From Paenarthrobacter ilicis (GTDB taxonomy: Bacteria > Actinomycetota > Actinomycetes > Actinomycetales > Micrococcaceae): a stretch of DNA of 64,000 bases. The stretch spans positions 682,001 through 746,000 of the forward strand of contig NZ_JAFBCD010000001.1 of the NCBI RefSeq assembly GCF_016907545.1, written 5' to 3'. The notes below the pieces were generated by a model. The model was given only the letters and a program-made list of their open reading frames with translations, was not told the DNA's origin and ran no database searches. Made by a program: the position numbers and the translations under genes. The stretch's first letter is position 1. Each line of letters opens with the position of its first letter. Positions 42,510 through 51,134 of the stretch are shown piece by piece.

Positions 42510-42535
42510 GAAACCAGCCCGCTAGCCTGTGGCGC

Positions 42536-42913
42536 ATGGACTGGAAACTCGAACTGGTATTTGTCCCTGTATCCGACGTTGACCGCGCCAAGGATTTCTA
42601 CGTCAACAAGGTGGGCTTCAACGCCGATTTTGATGAGCGTCCCACAGAGGGAATCCGCTTTGTGCAGTTGACGCCTCCGGGCTCGGCCTGCTCCATCGCG
42701 ATCGGGGAGGGGCTTACTGACGCCCCTCCCGGATCGGCTCCCAACCTCCAGGTAGTGGTCAGCGACATCACCAAAGCCCACAGCGAGCTCAAAGCCAACG
42801 GCGTGGACGTCAGCGATGTGGAGGTCCTCGATTGGGGGCACTTTGTGTATTTCGCTGACCCGGACGGCAACAAGTGGGCCATCCAATACCTCCCGCAGCG
42901 GCCGCACGGCTGA
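42536..42913 (+). CDS. VOC superfamily (glyoxalase-like) protein
   Basis: This 125-residue protein has two beta-alpha-beta-beta-beta modules of the vicinal oxygen chelate fold. ELVFVPVSDVDRAKDFYVNKVGF is the N-terminal signature, and HFVYFADPDGNKWAIQYLP is the typical closing strand with the metal-ligand position near the final Gln/Glu. These proteins bind a metal and act as lyases, dioxygenases or binding proteins such as resistance sequesters. No particular substrate is suggested by neighbours. Confidence 0.85.
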   Translation: MDWKLELVFVPVSDVDRAKDFYVNKVGFNADFDERPTEGIRFVQLTPPGSACSIAIGEGLTDAPPGSAPNLQVVVSDITKAHSELKANGVDVSDVEVLDWGHFVYFADPDGNKWAIQYLPQRPHG

Positions 42914-42971
42914 CGTCCCGTCACCGTGCGGCAGGACGCCGCGGGGTGCCATTGTGCGGCAGGATGGAACC

Positions 42972-43643
42972 ATGAGCCACCCTGCCGCGCCCTCGCTGAC
43001 TGTCCGTGCCATCCTCTTCGACATGGACGGGACATTGGTGGATTCCACAGCGATCGTCGAGCAGGTCTGGCTGGAGTTCTCAGAGCGTTACGGCCTGGAT
43101 TTCAAGGAGATTCTGCGCACCTCCCATGGCGTCCAGGCTGGCGATACCGTGCGCCGGTACGCCCCCGCGGGCGCGGACTTTGACGCGCTGACGGCGGAGC
43201 TTGGCTGCATGGAACGCTCACGGACCGATGGCGTGGTTGCCCTGCCCGGAGCCGCGGAGCTCCTGGCCGCCCTTCCGGGTGACGCGATTGCCCTGGTCAC
43301 CTCCGCAGACAGCATCCTGGCCGGGATCCGCATGCGCGCCGCGGGCTTGGCCATGCCCTCCACCACGGTGACGGCGGAGTCCGTGACCCACGGGAAACCG
43401 CACCCGGAGGGCTACCTCAAAGCCGCCGCGCTGCTGGGAGCCGAGCCGTCCGACGTCGTGGTTTTCGAGGATGCCCCGGCAGGCATCGCGGCCGCACGTG
43501 CCGCCGGGATGCGCACCGTGGTGGTGGGAGACGGCGGAGGGGAGCTGGAGGAGGGTATGTGGCGGATCCCGGACTACTCGGAAGTGACCGTCACCGCGGT
43601 GAAGGACGACGACGGCGGGAACCTCATCACTCTCACCCTTTAG
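42972..43643 (+). CDS. HAD-superfamily sugar phosphatase-like hydrolase
   Basis: The ATG at 42972 gives 223 residues. Motif I is ILFDMDGTLVDS (nucleophile and acid/base Asp), motif II is VTSADS, the Lys lies in THGKPHPEGYLKA, and motif IV is VVFEDAPAGIAAARAAG. This matches the HAD-IA glycerol-phosphate/sugar-phosphate phosphatase group with a small helical cap. An upstream in-frame extension overlaps the VOC gene and was rejected. A 13-bp direct repeat GTGCGGCAGGA-(C/T)-G lies just before the start. Confidence 0.9.
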   Translation: MSHPAAPSLTVRAILFDMDGTLVDSTAIVEQVWLEFSERYGLDFKEILRTSHGVQAGDTVRRYAPAGADFDALTAELGCMERSRTDGVVALPGAAELLAALPGDAIALVTSADSILAGIRMRAAGLAMPSTTVTAESVTHGKPHPEGYLKAAALLGAEPSDVVVFEDAPAGIAAARAAGMRTVVVGDGGGELEEGMWRIPDYSEVTVTAVKDDDGGNLITLTL

Positions 43644-43681
43644 TACTGTTCGGGTCAGCCAGGCGGGCGTAAGCTGTGCCC

Positions 43682-45067
43682 ATGTCTGCGATGCCGGAGA
43701 CGTACGGTGCTGCATTGGAGCGGGCCATGGTCCACGCCGGTGATTGGCTCGCGTCGGTTCCTTCCCGTCCTGTCCGCCCCGCAATGGACGCCGATCACGT
43801 TGCTTCCAGCATTGATCAGCAGCTGCAGGATGGAGCCATTGATCCGGCCGACGTGGTGGATGAACTGGCCGCGCTGGCGGAGCCCGGGCTCATGGCCATC
43901 CAGTCCGGGCGGTTCTTTGGATGGGTCATGGGCGGCACCCTTCCCGCAGCCATGGCCGCCGACTGGCTTGTCACCGCGTGGGACCAGAACGCCGGTCTCC
44001 GTTTCGCCACTCCGTCCGCTGCAGCCATCGAGGAATCTGCTGCGGCCTGGCTCCTGGACCTTCTCCAACTCCCGGCGACAGCCGACGTCGGTTTCACCAC
44101 GGGCGCTACCACCGCCAATTTTGTGGGCCTTGCCGCCGGGCGCCAGCACCTGATGGATGAGGCCGGGTGGGATTTGGAATCCCTGGGGCTCACGGGCGCG
44201 CCCCGCATCACCACCTTTGCGGGCCGGGAACGACACGCGGCTGTGGATCTGGCGCTGCGTTATCTGGGCCTGGGTGCCTGCGTTCCCGTGGAGGCGGATC
44301 AGGAGGGCAGGATCCTGCCGGACGCGTTGGCGGAAGCCATGGACCAACAACCCGGACCATCGTTGGTGTGCCTGCAGGCGGGCAACCTTCACTCGGGCGC
44401 CTTCGACCCCATGACGGAGGCGGTTGCTGTGGCCCATGACCGTGGCGCGTGGGTGCACGTGGACGGTGCTTTTGGCTTGTGGGCGGCCGTCAGCCCGGTG
44501 ATGAGGGAGCGGCTGGCCGGGGTGGAGGACGCCGACTCCTGGGCCACGGATGCGCACAAGACCCTGAACGTTCCCTACGACTGCGGGCTCGCGATCGTGT
44601 CCCGCCCTGAAGCACTCAGGCGGGCCTTCGGTGTCCATACCAGTTACCTGATAGCCACCGAAACGGGCCTGGGAGATCCGTTGGAGAAGGTGCCGGAGAT
44701 GTCGCGCCGGGCCCGGGGGATTCCTGTGTGGGCTGCCCTCCGCCAGTTGGGCAAGAGCGGTGTGATTGCCATGGTTGAACGCTTGGCGTCGAATGCGAGG
44801 GCCTTGGCTGAGGGCTTGGCCGCGATTCCCGGGGTGGAAGTCCTCAACGAAGTCGCCTTCACGCAGGTCTCGGTCAGCTTTGGCAGCGACGACAGGACCC
44901 ACCGCGTCACCCAGCGGCTCATGGCTGAAGGAGCCGTGTGGATGTCCGGCTCATCATGGCGGGGCAGGGACATCCTCAGGATCTCGGTGAGCAACTGGAC
45001 CACTGATGCCAAAGATGTTGCAGCGTCCATCGAAGCGGTCCGGGGTGCCGTTAGGGCCGACCCGTAG
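43682..45067 (+). CDS. PLP-dependent decarboxylase-like protein (group II)
   Basis: The ATG at 43682 (a GTG two codons earlier is possible) gives 461 residues. It has fold type I PLP motifs: TTGATTANFVGLAAGR holds the phosphate, HVDGAFGLWAAV holds the ring Asp, and DAHKTLNVPYDCG holds the Schiff-base Lys. This is the pattern of aromatic amino-acid/glutamate decarboxylase relatives; the substrate is not predictable. It is convergent with the GT2 gene by a 17-bp overlap. Confidence 0.88.
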   Translation: MSAMPETYGAALERAMVHAGDWLASVPSRPVRPAMDADHVASSIDQQLQDGAIDPADVVDELAALAEPGLMAIQSGRFFGWVMGGTLPAAMAADWLVTAWDQNAGLRFATPSAAAIEESAAAWLLDLLQLPATADVGFTTGATTANFVGLAAGRQHLMDEAGWDLESLGLTGAPRITTFAGRERHAAVDLALRYLGLGACVPVEADQEGRILPDALAEAMDQQPGPSLVCLQAGNLHSGAFDPMTEAVAVAHDRGAWVHVDGAFGLWAAVSPVMRERLAGVEDADSWATDAHKTLNVPYDCGLAIVSRPEALRRAFGVHTSYLIATETGLGDPLEKVPEMSRRARGIPVWAALRQLGKSGVIAMVERLASNARALAEGLAAIPGVEVLNEVAFTQVSVSFGSDDRTHRVTQRLMAEGAVWMSGSSWRGRDILRISVSNWTTDAKDVAASIEAVRGAVRADP

Positions 45068-46040
45068 GGTTCCGCAACAGATATCCGGCCCACGTGGCCA
45101 GTGCCAGTCCCACAAGGTTGGCCGGGAGTGGGCTCATGAAACTGCCGCAGGCAAGGAAAATTCCCGCGTACATCAGGGCCCAAGCACCGGCGCGGAGGAG
45201 GCGCCCCGGCCAACCGGTCCGGCCCGGGGCCCCACCAAAAGCAGCCTGCAACTCCCTGACGGGGACATCGCCGCGGCGGAGGCTTCGGTTCAGGCGCACC
45301 ATTCCGCGCAAGTCCGCAAGCGCAGTACGTACGACGTCGACACGTGGGTCGGGCTGTTCGGTCCAGTCGACGGGGACTTCATGGATACGGAGGCCGGAGC
45401 GTTCCGCAATGACCAGCAGTTCGGTGTCGAAGAACCAGCCGTCATCCGTGGTGTACGGCAGGATGCGTTGCGCCACATCTGCACGGATGGCCTTGAAACC
45501 GCACTGGGCGTCGGAGAATCGTGCCCCCAAGGTACCGCGCAGGAGCGAGTTGCAGCTACGGGAAATAACCGCGCGCAGGGCACTGCAGGTCACGCGCGAG
45601 GATGAGGCTGAACGGGTTCCGATAGCCAGATCGGAGTGCCCGGAAATCAGCGGGGCCAGCAGGGGAGCCAACGCGGAGAGGTCCGTGGACATATCGGCTT
45701 CCATGTAGGCCAGGACCGGTGACGGGGATGCCAACCAAACATGCCGAAGGGTCTTTCCCCGGCCTCTTTCCGCGAGCCGGACCACCACCAGTTCTGGAAG
45801 TTCACGGGCCAGGCGCTCCGCTATCCGCAACGTGCCGTCGGTGCTTGCATTGTCAGCCACAGTGATGCGGAACGAGTACGGCAGCCAGTTTTTCAGGTGC
45901 CCGTGCAGCCGGCGGAGGTTATCCTCAATCCGGCTCTCCTCATTGAAGACGGGCACGGTCAGGTCCACCACCGGCACGGGGACCATGGTGTTCACCGGCC
46001 GTTGCCGCTGGGGAACGGGTGCTGGATGAGTGAGCGTCAT
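45051..46040 (-). CDS. Family 2 glycosyltransferase with C-terminal membrane segments
   Basis: This 329-residue protein is a dolichol-phosphate mannose synthase-like GT2. LTVPVFNEE begins the domain, VADNASTDGTLRIAE binds the nucleotide sugar, and YMEADMSTDL replaces the usual DxD. FSDAQCGFKAIRADVA and WFFDTELLVIAERSGLRIHEVPVDW are typical of polyprenyl-phosphate-linked transferases. Two hydrophobic segments at the C-terminus (AWALMYAGIFLACGSF, LVGLALATWAGYLL) anchor it. It probably makes a polyprenyl-phosphate sugar for an envelope glycan. It follows the SLT-like gene on the minus strand beyond a terminator. Confidence 0.87.
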   Translation of the reverse strand: MTLTHPAPVPQRQRPVNTMVPVPVVDLTVPVFNEESRIEDNLRRLHGHLKNWLPYSFRITVADNASTDGTLRIAERLARELPELVVVRLAERGRGKTLRHVWLASPSPVLAYMEADMSTDLSALAPLLAPLISGHSDLAIGTRSASSSRVTCSALRAVISRSCNSLLRGTLGARFSDAQCGFKAIRADVAQRILPYTTDDGWFFDTELLVIAERSGLRIHEVPVDWTEQPDPRVDVVRTALADLRGMVRLNRSLRRGDVPVRELQAAFGGAPGRTGWPGRLLRAGAWALMYAGIFLACGSFMSPLPANLVGLALATWAGYLLRNPTGRP

Positions 46041-46119
46041 GCATTCAGCATGGAACCGCCGTTTATGTGTGCTGTAGGCGCAAGCTGTGACTCCACTGTG
46101 AGCACCTTAAAAGCCGAAA

Positions 46120-46183
46120 GCCGCCCCCTTTTCCGCTGTCCGCACCAGTGGGAACCGGTGCGAATGGCGGAAAAGGGAGCGGC
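46120..46183 (-). terminator. Large hairpin after the SLT-like gene
   Basis: GCCGCCCCCTTTTCCGC (46120-46136) pairs with GCGGAAAAGGGAGCGGC (46167-46183) with one mismatch; inner arms CGCACC/GGTGCG add a second stem. On the minus strand it follows the stop by 18 bp and is trailed by TTTCGGCTTTTAA. Confidence 0.75.
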
Positions 46184-46201
46184 GATCCGAAAGGGTGTGG
46201 C

Positions 46202-47044
46202 TTAGTACCAGTTGTGCGACAAGTGGAAAGCCAGGGCAGCGGACGGCGAACCGTAACGCTCCTTGATGTAGTTCAGGCCCCACTTGATCTGGGTCTGGTA
46301 GTTGGTCTGCCAGTCAGCGCCGGCCGAGGCCATCTTGCCAGCCGGGAGGGACTGGACAATGCCGTATGCGCCGCTGGACGCGTTGGTAGCAGTGGTCTTC
46401 CAGTTGGATTCCTTCTCCCACAGCGTGTTCAGGGCGGTCATTTCGCCCTGGCCCCAGCCGTAGCTGCCCAGGATGCTTGCAGCGTAGGCCTTGGCGGCGG
46501 CGGGATCGTCAACTGCCTTGGGAGCTGCGGCTGCGGCGGCTGCCTCAGCGGCGGCGGCAGCAGCGGCGTCGGCGGCTTGCTTGGCAGCGGCATCAGCAGC
46601 AGCCTTGTCAGCTGCGGCCTGAGCGGCGGCTGCCTGATCTGCGGCGGCCTTCTCTGCTGCAGCCTTTTCGGCTGCGGCCTGGTCAGCGGCGGCCTTGTCG
46701 GCAGCAGCTTTCTCAGCGGCGGCCTTGTCCGCAGCAGCACGGTCGGCGGCACCCTTTGCGGCGGCGGCGTCCATGGAAGCAGAGATCTCGGCGGACTTGT
46801 TGGTGCTCACGTTGGCAGCTGCCTGCGTCCCGGCAACACGGGTGGCCTCGGGGAGGTTCAGGGCAGCGTTGGCGGCCGTTCCCAGCGATGCAACGCCCAG
46901 TGCGGCAGCAACCACACCGGCAACTACCGACATGCGGTGGCTGGACTTACCCTGGCGGGCGGCGTTCTTAAGGACTGCCTGCGACTTGTTGTTTTCATCG
47001 CGGTGGCGCGCAGAAGGGCGCGCCGGATCGTTAAATTCAGACAT
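46202..47044 (-). CDS. Secreted lytic-transglycosylase-like protein with Ala-rich repeat region
   Basis: This 280-residue protein has an N-terminal hydrophobic segment (VVAGVVAAALGVASLG), an ~80-residue run built on AAADKAAAEKAAA-type repeats that should form a long coiled coil, and a C-terminal SLT-like domain. The domain reads SYGWGQGEMTALNTLWEKES, then GAYGIVQSLPAGKM and YIKERYGSPSAALAFH, with a candidate catalytic Glu near 212. Such proteins cut peptidoglycan or act like Rpf at the cell wall. A c-di-AMP riboswitch precedes it, as is usual for this gene class in actinobacteria. Confidence 0.85.
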   Translation of the reverse strand: MSEFNDPARPSARHRDENNKSQAVLKNAARQGKSSHRMSVVAGVVAAALGVASLGTAANAALNLPEATRVAGTQAAANVSTNKSAEISASMDAAAAKGAADRAAADKAAAEKAAADKAAADQAAAEKAAAEKAAADQAAAAQAAADKAAADAAAKQAADAAAAAAAEAAAAAAAPKAVDDPAAAKAYAASILGSYGWGQGEMTALNTLWEKESNWKTTATNASSGAYGIVQSLPAGKMASAGADWQTNYQTQIKWGLNYIKERYGSPSAALAFHLSHNWY

Positions 47045-47052
47045 GTGTTGTG

Positions 47053-47225
47053 ACCTCTCAGCGCCTGCGGAGTTAGCTGTCGGGTTCGGATGAGGTCATC
47101 CGGCCGCGCGTCACGCTGCGGCTTCACCCCTAGGGCGGCACATTGCCAGGCCCGGAGACTGTGGGTCCCCCGTCTCTGCCTCAAAGAAGAACGGACTCCG
47201 GGAAGTGGCAGAGCTCGGCGCATCC
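47053..47225 (-). ncRNA. ydaO-type c-di-AMP riboswitch
   Basis: In the leader of the SLT-like gene, the minus strand carries the conserved ydaO elements: GCCCTAGGGGTGAAGCCGC, then CGAACCCGACAGCTAAC and CGCAGGCGCTGAGAGG just before the start, with a pairing 5' domain that includes CGCCGAGCTCTGCC and GGGACCCACAG. The riboswitch usually turns off genes for wall hydrolases and osmolyte uptake when c-di-AMP is high. Its 5' edge is approximate; the promoter lies between it and the kinase stop at 47305. Confidence 0.88.
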
Positions 47226-47304
47226 CGGATGTGGGTCCTTGGGGAAACCCACCCTTTCGACGGTACAGGAGGATTCCCCGGAAGTCACATTTAGGTAACA
47301 GAGA

Positions 47305-48831
47305 TCACGACGCCGGTGAGTCGCCTTGCAGGCCCGGCTGACTTTCCCCGGTGCTTACGGTGGGAAGTCGCAGGGCGAACTCTGTGCGCCCGGGCCGGGA
47401 CGTCACTTCCACGGTGCCACCATGGGCGGCAACAATCGAATCCACAATGGAAAGGCCCAGTCCGGAAGTCCCTTCCGACCCCGATCTCGCTGCGTCAGCG
47501 CGGGCAAAACGGGAGAAGATCCGGGTTTGGAAGTCTTCCGGAATGCCGGGGCCGTTGTCCGTCACGGTCACCACCGCACTGCCATCGGCGGAGAGCATCA
47601 CGCCCGTGACCACCGTGGTTCCGCGGTCCGTGTGCTTGCGGGCGTTGGACAGCAGGTTGGCCAGGACCTGGTGCAGCTGGGTGGCGTCACCGCGCACTGT
47701 GATGGGTTCATCGGGAAGCTTCAGCTGCCAGGTGTGGTCCGGCGCCATGACTTTCTCGTCGCTGACGGTTTCGATCACCAGCTGTGTCAGGTCCACATCC
47801 GCCATTTTGACGGGCTGCCCCTCGTCCAGCCTGGCCAGCAGCAGCAGGTCTTCAACCAGCGTGGTCATGCGCTCCGATTGGCTCTGGACCCTTGCCAGCG
47901 ACTTGCGGCCATCGTCGGTGAAGGTCTCGGTCATCCTCATCAGCTCGGTGTACCCACGGATGGCTGTCAGGGGAGTGCGGAGTTCATGCGAGGCATCAGC
48001 AACAAACTGCCGGACTTTGGTCTCGCTTTCCTGCCTGGCCTCCAGTGCGTTGGCAACATTGTTGAGCATCAGGTTCAGGGCGTGGCCCACACTGCCCACT
48101 TCCGTCCCCGGATGGGAGGCGGATGGTGGTACCCGCACCGCAAGTGCCACCTCACCGGCGTCCAGGGGCAACCGCGAGACTTTCGTGGCTACTTCGGAGA
48201 GCTGTTCCAGGGGCCGCATGGTCCGCCGGATGATCACGGTGCCTAGCAGGCCAATCACCAACAAGCCGCCCAGCGATACCACCACCATGGTCCACACCAG
48301 TGAGGCCTCGGCGCTTTGCTTGTCGGACAGCGGCAGGCCGGTAACAATTACATCGCCATCGTTGGTGCCGACGGCCACCAGCCGGTAATCACCGTTGGAC
48401 AGGGAGCGGTCCGCCGGCTGGCTGTTGGTGGGCAGGCTCAGCAGGACCTGCTGGTCGGCGGCGGACAGTGAGACGCGGTTGCCCTTGGCGTCAATCAGTC
48501 CCGAGCTGCTGACCTCTGATCCGTCAATCCTTGCGTTCAGTGTGCCGGCGGCCTGTCCGCGGGCCTCCAGGGGATCCGGCCTGCCGGAGTTCGGGAAGTT
48601 CGACGGCGGCCTGCCGAAAGTATTTGCGCGGCTGGAGGCCTGCTCCAATTGCCTGTCCAACTGACGGTTGAACACGTTGTCCATGGAGGCGTAGCTGACA
48701 ATGCCCACAGCTCCGCAGATGGCCACGAGGAGTGCCATGGCCACCAGGACCAAGCGGGTCCGCAGGTGCCAGGTGGAGGGGTTGAGCCAGCTGCGCCCTG
48801 TGCGTTTGGCTACTCCGGAGAGGGTGCTCAA
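47305..48831 (-). CDS. Membrane sensor histidine kinase
   Basis: This 508-residue kinase has membrane helices at about 25-48 and 179-201 around an extracytoplasmic sensor of ~130 residues, a HAMP segment, a HisKA motif DASHELRTPLTA with His282, and an ATPase domain with NLLSNARKHTDRG, TDNGPGIP and GTSGLGLSIVDSIVAAHGG. The sensor has no recognised ligand fold. It follows the response regulator gene by 3 bp, so they form one unit. It resembles TrcS/MprB-type actinobacterial kinases. Confidence 0.93.
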   Translation of the reverse strand: MSTLSGVAKRTGRSWLNPSTWHLRTRLVLVAMALLVAICGAVGIVSYASMDNVFNRQLDRQLEQASSRANTFGRPPSNFPNSGRPDPLEARGQAAGTLNARIDGSEVSSSGLIDAKGNRVSLSAADQQVLLSLPTNSQPADRSLSNGDYRLVAVGTNDGDVIVTGLPLSDKQSAEASLVWTMVVVSLGGLLVIGLLGTVIIRRTMRPLEQLSEVATKVSRLPLDAGEVALAVRVPPSASHPGTEVGSVGHALNLMLNNVANALEARQESETKVRQFVADASHELRTPLTAIRGYTELMRMTETFTDDGRKSLARVQSQSERMTTLVEDLLLLARLDEGQPVKMADVDLTQLVIETVSDEKVMAPDHTWQLKLPDEPITVRGDATQLHQVLANLLSNARKHTDRGTTVVTGVMLSADGSAVVTVTDNGPGIPEDFQTRIFSRFARADAARSGSEGTSGLGLSIVDSIVAAHGGTVEVTSRPGRTEFALRLPTVSTGESQPGLQGDSPAS

Positions 48832-48834
48832 GTC

Positions 48835-49575
48835 CTAGTCCGCAGGCTTGATGACGTACCCGGCACCGCGGATGGTGTGGATCATGGGTGGGTGGTTAGC
48901 CTCGATCTTCTTCCGCAGATAGGAAATGTAGAGCTCCACAATGTTGGCCTGTCCACCAAAGTCGTAGTCCCACACGCGGTCCAGGATCTGGGCTTTGCTG
49001 ATCACCCGTTTGGGATTTTCCATGAGGTAGCGGAGGAGCTCGAACTGCGTGGCGGTGAGCGGAATGTCCTCCCCGGCGCGCGTCACTTCCCTGGTGTCCA
49101 CGTTGAGGGTGAGGTCTCCCACCACCAGCTCAGCGGTGTCCATGGCGGCAACGCCGGAGCGCTGGACCAGCCGGTGAAGCCGCAGGAGGACTTCCTCCAT
49201 GCTGAAGGGCTTGGTCACGTAGTCATCGCCGCCGGCGGCCAGGCCAACGATCCTGTCCTGGACTGCATCCTTGGCAGTCAGGAACAAGGCTGGTACTTCC
49301 GGAGCGAAGGCGCGGACCCGGGTGAGCACTTCCACGCCGTCAAAGCCGGGAAGCATGACGTCCAGGACAAGGACGTCCGGCCGGAACTCTTTGGCCACCT
49401 TCACGGCCTCAGGTCCGTCGCCGGCCACCGCGACGGACCAGCCGGCCATGCGAAGGCCCATGCTCATCAGTTCGGCAAGGCTGGGTTCGTCGTCCACCAC
49501 CAGGGCGCGGATGGGTGAACCGTCCGGGTGGGTGAGTTGGGGCAGGTTGTTGGTCATGGAGTGCGGGGAGGCCAT
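48835..49575 (-). CDS. OmpR-family response regulator
   Basis: This 246-residue protein has a receiver domain with ALVVDDEPSLAEL, the phosphorylated Asp72 in VLVLDVMLPGFDG, and Lys in YVTKPFSMEEVLLRL. A winged-helix domain follows (PLTATQFELLRYLMENPKRV, VELYISYLRKKIE, IRGAGYVIKPAD). It works with the adjacent kinase. Promoter DNA of more than 600 bp lies between it and the divergent winged-helix gene. A second in-frame ATG occurs at 49557. Confidence 0.93.
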   Translation of the reverse strand: MASPHSMTNNLPQLTHPDGSPIRALVVDDEPSLAELMSMGLRMAGWSVAVAGDGPEAVKVAKEFRPDVLVLDVMLPGFDGVEVLTRVRAFAPEVPALFLTAKDAVQDRIVGLAAGGDDYVTKPFSMEEVLLRLHRLVQRSGVAAMDTAELVVGDLTLNVDTREVTRAGEDIPLTATQFELLRYLMENPKRVISKAQILDRVWDYDFGGQANIVELYISYLRKKIEANHPPMIHTIRGAGYVIKPAD

Positions 49576-50191
49576 GGCACAACTCTCCGTTCTGCTGGTT
49601 AGCCAACGCTATGCCGGTCCTGTGAGGACGCTGTGAAGTCAACATTAGCGAGGTGGGAGTCCATGGCGGGGATTTTTGGCCCTGAAGAAGCCCGGTCCGG
49701 ATCTCCGATTGGACAACATATGTTTCAGATCGTGAGATTCCGCGGTGGGGTACTTCACGGGAAGTGTGATGGCCAGAGTGGGCAAATTCCCGAATAATCT
49801 TCACCAGAAGCGGTATTTGTATGGTTCGTGTCGAATGAAATGGCGTTCATTTTGAGGGGCGAGTGAATTGTGATTCGCGGCACAATAGACCTCCGTGTCT
49901 CAAAATGTGGACGGTTCTGAGCTTTGTTACTTGCGTGTTGCCATTGTTACGATGCACACTTCCAATGTGAACAAGAACTCAACAGCACCTGCAGCCGCAG
50001 CAATCTGGTCCAGCGCACCCGCTGGCGACGAGTCCCGCTGTTGTCGAATGCAAGCCTAACTTTCCACCCCAAAGAAGTTTCAGGCATTCGCCCCCTAGCC
50101 CAGCGTTGGGCGCCCATCCCCAAACTCATTGCGGGGACAACCAGCATTCGAAGCCGCGATGACGGCTATTCACTTTTGAGGTAAGCACTCC
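49576..50191. other. 616-bp divergent intergenic region
   Basis: No gene with coding character is present; the one open plus-strand frame (49924-50184) has no ribosome site or actinobacterial codon use. The stretch is less GC-rich than its surroundings. A perfect 6-bp inverted repeat ATTGTG-N8-CACAAT lies at 49867-49886. The regulator at 50192 therefore has a long leader, or a remote promoter. Confidence 0.5.
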
Positions 50192-51058
50192 ATGTCAGTT
50201 GCATCCGGATACGTCCACATCTCCGTCCGTAACGCCAACAAGGCCGCGTCAAACGCAGGGCTTCGTCCCGGTTTCGGCAACCGCCCCGGCTACGCCCCCG
50301 CTTCCCAAAGCGCGGGCCAGCAGGCCCCCGGTTACGTGCCCCAGGGATACAACCCCAACTCCTACGGCCAGTTGCGCGCCGTCCCCGCCGCCGAGCCGGC
50401 TCCCATGACGGCACCCACCCCCGTGGTTGCCCAGTCGGACAGGCTGCGTCCCGTAGCCAACGACAATGTGGCCCGCGGATTTGTGCTGTACATGGGGATT
50501 GACGAAGAAACCGCCGCAGCTGCAGGTACCTCCATCGCCAAGCTGGCACAGGAAATCCGCGCCTACGCCCAGTCCCTGGTGACTGGCGCTGAGAGCTACG
50601 CTGCCGTAGCGGTGGCCCCCGCCGGCGCACCCGGGTCCGCACTCGACGTCGTCCGCTCCACCTTCGGTGATCCCACCGTTGCCACCCGCCAGCGCCCGGA
50701 GCCCGTCCGCCCGGCGCCGCAGCAGGAATCCCGCCCCTCCGGTGTTTTGATCGACCTGGCCCGCCGCGAGGTGCACCTGGATGGCGAGTCGCTCAACCTG
50801 ACCTTCAAGGAATTCGAACTCCTCAACTACCTTGTGGAGAACGGCACGCGCACCGTGGGCCGCGATGAACTCCTTGAGGGACTGTGGCGCAATGCCGAAG
50901 AAGTTCCCAACGAGCGGACCATCGACGTCCACATCCGCCGCCTCCGCTCCAAGCTGGGCCGCCTGGCCAACACCGTCCGCACCGTCCGTGGGCAGGGCTA
51001 CCGGTTCTACGAACACCCCGAAGTGATTGTCTGGGCCGCTCCGGAATACTCCATCTAG
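50192..51058 (+). CDS. Orphan winged-helix regulator without receiver domain
   Basis: This 288-residue protein has an OmpR-type DNA-binding domain at about 185-280 (LTFKEFELLNYLVENGTRTV, ERTIDVHIRRLRSKL, VRGQGYRFYEHP) but no receiver. The N-terminal ~85 residues are Gly/Pro/Gln/Tyr-rich and probably disordered, and a short folded segment (GFVLYMGIDEETAAAAG) lies between. No kinase gene adjoins it. It is likely regulated by level or by another protein, not by phosphorylation. A strong terminator follows. Confidence 0.82.
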   Translation: MSVASGYVHISVRNANKAASNAGLRPGFGNRPGYAPASQSAGQQAPGYVPQGYNPNSYGQLRAVPAAEPAPMTAPTPVVAQSDRLRPVANDNVARGFVLYMGIDEETAAAAGTSIAKLAQEIRAYAQSLVTGAESYAAVAVAPAGAPGSALDVVRSTFGDPTVATRQRPEPVRPAPQQESRPSGVLIDLARREVHLDGESLNLTFKEFELLNYLVENGTRTVGRDELLEGLWRNAEEVPNERTIDVHIRRLRSKLGRLANTVRTVRGQGYRFYEHPEVIVWAAPEYSI

Positions 51059-51072
51059 CCTGAGGCTCCGAA

Positions 51073-51116
51073 GGCGGCGCCATTCCTCCGGACGGAGGGA
51101 TGGCGCCGCCTTTTTT
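51073..51116 (+). terminator. Strong intrinsic terminator
   Basis: GGCGGCGCCATTCCTCCG and CGGAGGGATGGCGCCGCC pair almost fully around a 2-nt turn and are followed by six T, 15 bp after the orphan regulator stop. Confidence 0.92.
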
Positions 51117-51134
51117 CGGCTATAGGGTTGGGTA

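Noticed and set aside
46477..46971. Plus-strand Arg/Pro-rich frame over the SLT-like gene
   Set aside because: It is the complement of the Ala/Lys/Glu repeat region, an expected shadow of repeats in high-GC DNA.
49924..50184. 86-codon open frame ahead of the orphan regulator
   Set aside because: No ribosome site, composition unlike local genes and no recognisable protein features.
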